The notes under the pieces are model-generated. The model had not been told where the DNA came from, searched no databases, and was given only the letters and a program-made list of their open reading frames with translations. A program made the translations under genes and the position numbers. Below are positions 61,690 to 64,000 of a stretch of DNA of 64,000 nucleotides, one piece after another. Origin of the DNA: Distichodus sexfasciatus (Eukaryota > Chordata > Actinopteri > Characiformes > Distichodontidae). Location: the NCBI GenBank assembly GCA_032718565.1, contig JAVGVS010000043.1:248001-312000 (forward strand). Direction: 5' to 3'. Position 1 is the stretch's first letter, and each line of letters begins with the position of its first letter.

Positions 61690-61905
61690 CACTAGCTAGT
61701 AAAGTTGGGTTTCTCCTGCTAGAGGTGTTGGAGTGACCACGAGTCTGTGTTATCCTGTGGTCTGCGTGTATCCAAAAGCCCCGATGTAGTGATGGGACAA
61801 ATATGAGATGCAACACTGAAGCCCTGACTCTCAAAGCTCACAAAAGATCCCCAGGAAGTTCCATAAGGGTCAGGGTGGAAACCTGATGTCCTGCTAAAAT
61901 AATCC
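61690..61905 (+). repeat. Dispersed repeat D, copy 2
   Basis: aaagttgggtttctcctgct then agaggtgttgg, cactgaagccctgactctca and gaaacctgatgtcctgctaa parallel the copy at 15.1 kb. Confidence 0.45.
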
Positions 61906-62629
61906 ACCATGACTCTCATCTCTTACTGATGAGTTCTCTTCCGCCCCTTCAAACATCTTACCTAATGTGTGGTGAACGTACTGGTGTAGAACATCTGCTG
62001 GAGCAGCATCCAGGTGGAGGTGCACCTTGGAATTGGTTGAAATGGAGTAAACCCTGTCTCAGTAAAGAGTTTGCACGCTTACACAAATGCTACACTCATT
62101 CATTTGGTATGCGACAGTGAGTCCTCCTTCCATCACAGCCAAGAGCAAGACAGACACACAGACACTTAACTGACCACGCGTGACCGACACATTCAACACT
62201 CCAGCGCTGGCCTGTGCTTATTTTTAAATCCCACTGACCCTGTCTCTTCATTCATTCTTCCACCTTTTCTAAACCCATGTCTCTTTGCTCAAAAGCAGAA
62301 AAACTTGATAAATGAGTCTCAAAAGTCTCCAGGTCTTAAAACTGCACTTAGCTAAAATACTAAACATTAAAATGGAGAAAAAAATGAAAAGACCATAAAG
62401 GCGTTGTTGCTGTGCCACTCAAAATGCAGACTGGGCTTTTTTTGGGCCCCATGTCGTCTGAGGGTGTGTGTTAATAAGCAGGAGTGGCAGTTGGGTCTGT
62501 TTGATGCTTCAGTTGAGTGCTGCACGGTTTGAACAAAGAGCAAACTGACTGATGCTTAATACCGTTTGTCCTCCGTATCTCTTCCTCCCACTCTCCCTCC
62601 CACTCTCTGTGTTCCCCTCCATTCCCTCT

Positions 62630-62670
62630 CCTCCTCTCCCCTCTCCTCTCCTCTCCTCTCCTCTCTACAG
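62630..62670. repeat. (CTCTC)n tract
   Basis: Pyrimidine repeat of ctcctctcc units ending ctctctacag. Confidence 0.85.
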
Positions 62671-62897
62671 CGGTTGGGACTCATCAAATGCTCATGCTAC
62701 AAGTTCTGAATCACCTTCGATCCTGTAGGTACATATGTGGAAATGTCACATGTTGAAAACATTTGGAGATATAAGAATGTCATTTTAGCACATCCCACTG
62801 ACAGGATGCGCAATGTCAAGTAAGACATGTAATGCTATCATTTATTTGCTGCTTGATACAAAAGGCAACTTCACCTGGTTCCACGTTCCATGCCTAA

Positions 62898-63298
62898 GGC
62901 CATGTCCACACGCACACGGGTATTTCTGAAAACGCAGGTTTTTCTATGCATTTTGGCCTTTCGTCCACACATAAACAGCGTTTTGGGTCAGTGAAAACAG
63001 AGGTTTTTGAAAATTCTGGCCAAAGTGGCGATTTTTGAAAACTCCGTTTCTGTGTTTAGGTTTGGATAAGAAAAACGAAGATTTTGAAAAACGGACCGTT
63101 TGGCCTCACACCGTGCGCCACTCAAATTATGTCACAGTATGGCCGTGTCTACATTAGGTTTTCATCTTCAATGCAAGGCATGCTTTTTACAGCATTTTTG
63201 CGATTGCGCGTGGACGGAGATATTTTTGAAAACATGCTCGTGTGGACGCGATTTCTAAAAAAAACGAAAGAAATACCCGTGTACGTGTGGACATGGCC
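62898..63298. mobile_element. PIF/Harbinger-like MITE
   Basis: Ends GGCCATGTCCACACG and CGTGTGGACATGGCC are near-perfect inverted repeats, continued by acacgggtattt and aaatacccgtgt. Both sides are flanked by TAA (62895-62897 and 63299-63301). It is 401 bases without a transposase. Confidence 0.88.
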
Positions 63299-63895
63299 TA
63301 ACGTACAAGACATTTGTTTATAACTCCATTTACCCAGATTTAAAGGTCCTTGGATGGAAGGATGACTCACTTTTTAAAAAAAAAGCCTTCAGTGTAAAAG
63401 GTTGTTATTTTTATAACTTGTTGGACAGACGCACACCTCTGCAAAACCACCCCAATCATTCTAGAATGATTTCCTCTTTCAAAATTAAACTATTGGTCAT
63501 GCATGAAACCTTAACTCCCATGCTGGCCAACTTTCTACATGTCCACCTTCCCTTGTCTAGTGTTGGCCATCAAGCGCCTACCCTTCTCCTTTAACTCTCC
63601 TTTTTTGATACCTCATCTTATAGCAAAGGAAAACGCATTTTGACCTCTAGGGGCACTTAAAATGGCAACATAAATTTATACAGTCAGACTCACTGAGGCG
63701 CTAATTTTACAATGCCGCTATTTAAACAACGGGACACTCATTAGGGGGCGCTAAAAAAACTAGCTACCTTACGTGTTAACTTTTTTGTTTTTGGCTCATT
63801 TTGACTTCTCACTTACTGACTCCTTTCTTCGACGCTTACTGCATCAGCTGATTTTGTGCTGCTTTTTGCAACTTTTGCTTGGATCCCGCTCACGT

Positions 63896-64000
63896 TATTC
63901 ATCATTCATTATCCCAATTGCTTAATCCCACCCGGGGTCATGGGGGGTACCGGAGCCTATCCCAGGAACTATGGGCGCAAGGCAGGCACACACACACACA
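63896..64000 (-). mobile_element. SINE A copy, cut by window edge
   Basis: Tail-side part only: ttattcatcattcattatcc, ccggagcctatcccaggaac, then a CA run at the edge. Confidence 0.85.

Larger units (their letters stand above)
29831..64000 (-). other. cacna1b: cacna1b intron 3 (at least 34 kb)
   Basis: I searched by eye for exon 3 (GIFCFEAGIKIIALGF, NGWNVMDFVVVL), exon 2 (ATIIANCIVLALEQ) and the N-terminus on the minus strand and found none. The region is read as intron, with the 5' exons further right; a missed short exon cannot be excluded. Content is SINEs, MITEs, CA and GA tracts and three purine-rich zones. Stretches 31.1-33.2, 37.8-40.3, 42.5-44.1, 47.7-48.1, 49.6-51.5, 54.6-55.2, 57.1-58.1 and 59.2-60.3 kb hold nothing else I can name. 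Confidence 0.7.

Overview
The window reads as animal nuclear DNA, almost certainly from a teleost fish. It is AT-rich and intron-dominated, full of (CA)n/(TG)n and (GA)n microsatellites, and carries many copies of tRNA-headed SINEs and short inverted-repeat DNA transposons of kinds common in ray-finned fish. I cannot fix the species; an ostariophysan such as a catfish or characin is a guess. No rRNA, true tRNA, CRISPR or bacterial-type gene was found.

Two protein-coding genes are supported. The first runs on the minus strand across about the first 30 kb. It is part of the voltage-gated calcium channel alpha-1 subunit gene cacna1b (Cav2.2, N-type). Six consecutive exons are readable, corresponding to vertebrate exons 4 to 9: voltage sensor IS4, IS5, the domain I pore with its glutamate, IS6, and the beta-subunit binding site of the I-II linker. 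Exon 9 is cut by the left edge. Exons 1-3 were not found in the 34 kb upstream, so 29,831-64,000 is read as the large intron 3, with the 5' exons beyond the window.

The second gene lies on the opposite strand, entirely inside cacna1b intron 7 (1,613-9,416). It is a GIMAP/AIG1-type immune GTPase gene. Five coding exons (2,708-7,496) join in compatible phases into a 792-residue model with three tandem AIG1 domains and a short C-terminal tail. A 3' UTR exon with a poly(A) signal follows near 8.6-8.8 kb. The three-domain layout recalls mammalian GIMAP8. Domains 1 and 3 keep a nucleotide-binding P-loop; domain 2 has lost its lysine.

The rest is intronic and rich in mobile DNA. At least three tRNA-headed SINE families (here A, B, C) recur in both orientations. 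Several non-autonomous DNA transposons can be delimited by terminal inverted repeats and target-site duplications: two ~1.1-kb hAT elements in opposite orientation (16.7-19.9 kb), two related hAT elements at 20.2 and 34.7 kb (the second keeping a transposase N-terminus remnant), PIF/Harbinger-like elements at 23.1, 48.2 and 62.9 kb, a TTAA-flanked element at 12.5 kb, and nested insertions at 28.4, 44.4 and 58.5 kb. A 1.6-kb polypurine tract (45.7-47.3 kb) produces very long but spurious Ser/Leu-rich reading frames. A few unique, complex stretches (about 33.3, 40.4, 41.3 and 50.5 kb) are candidates for conserved non-coding sequence.
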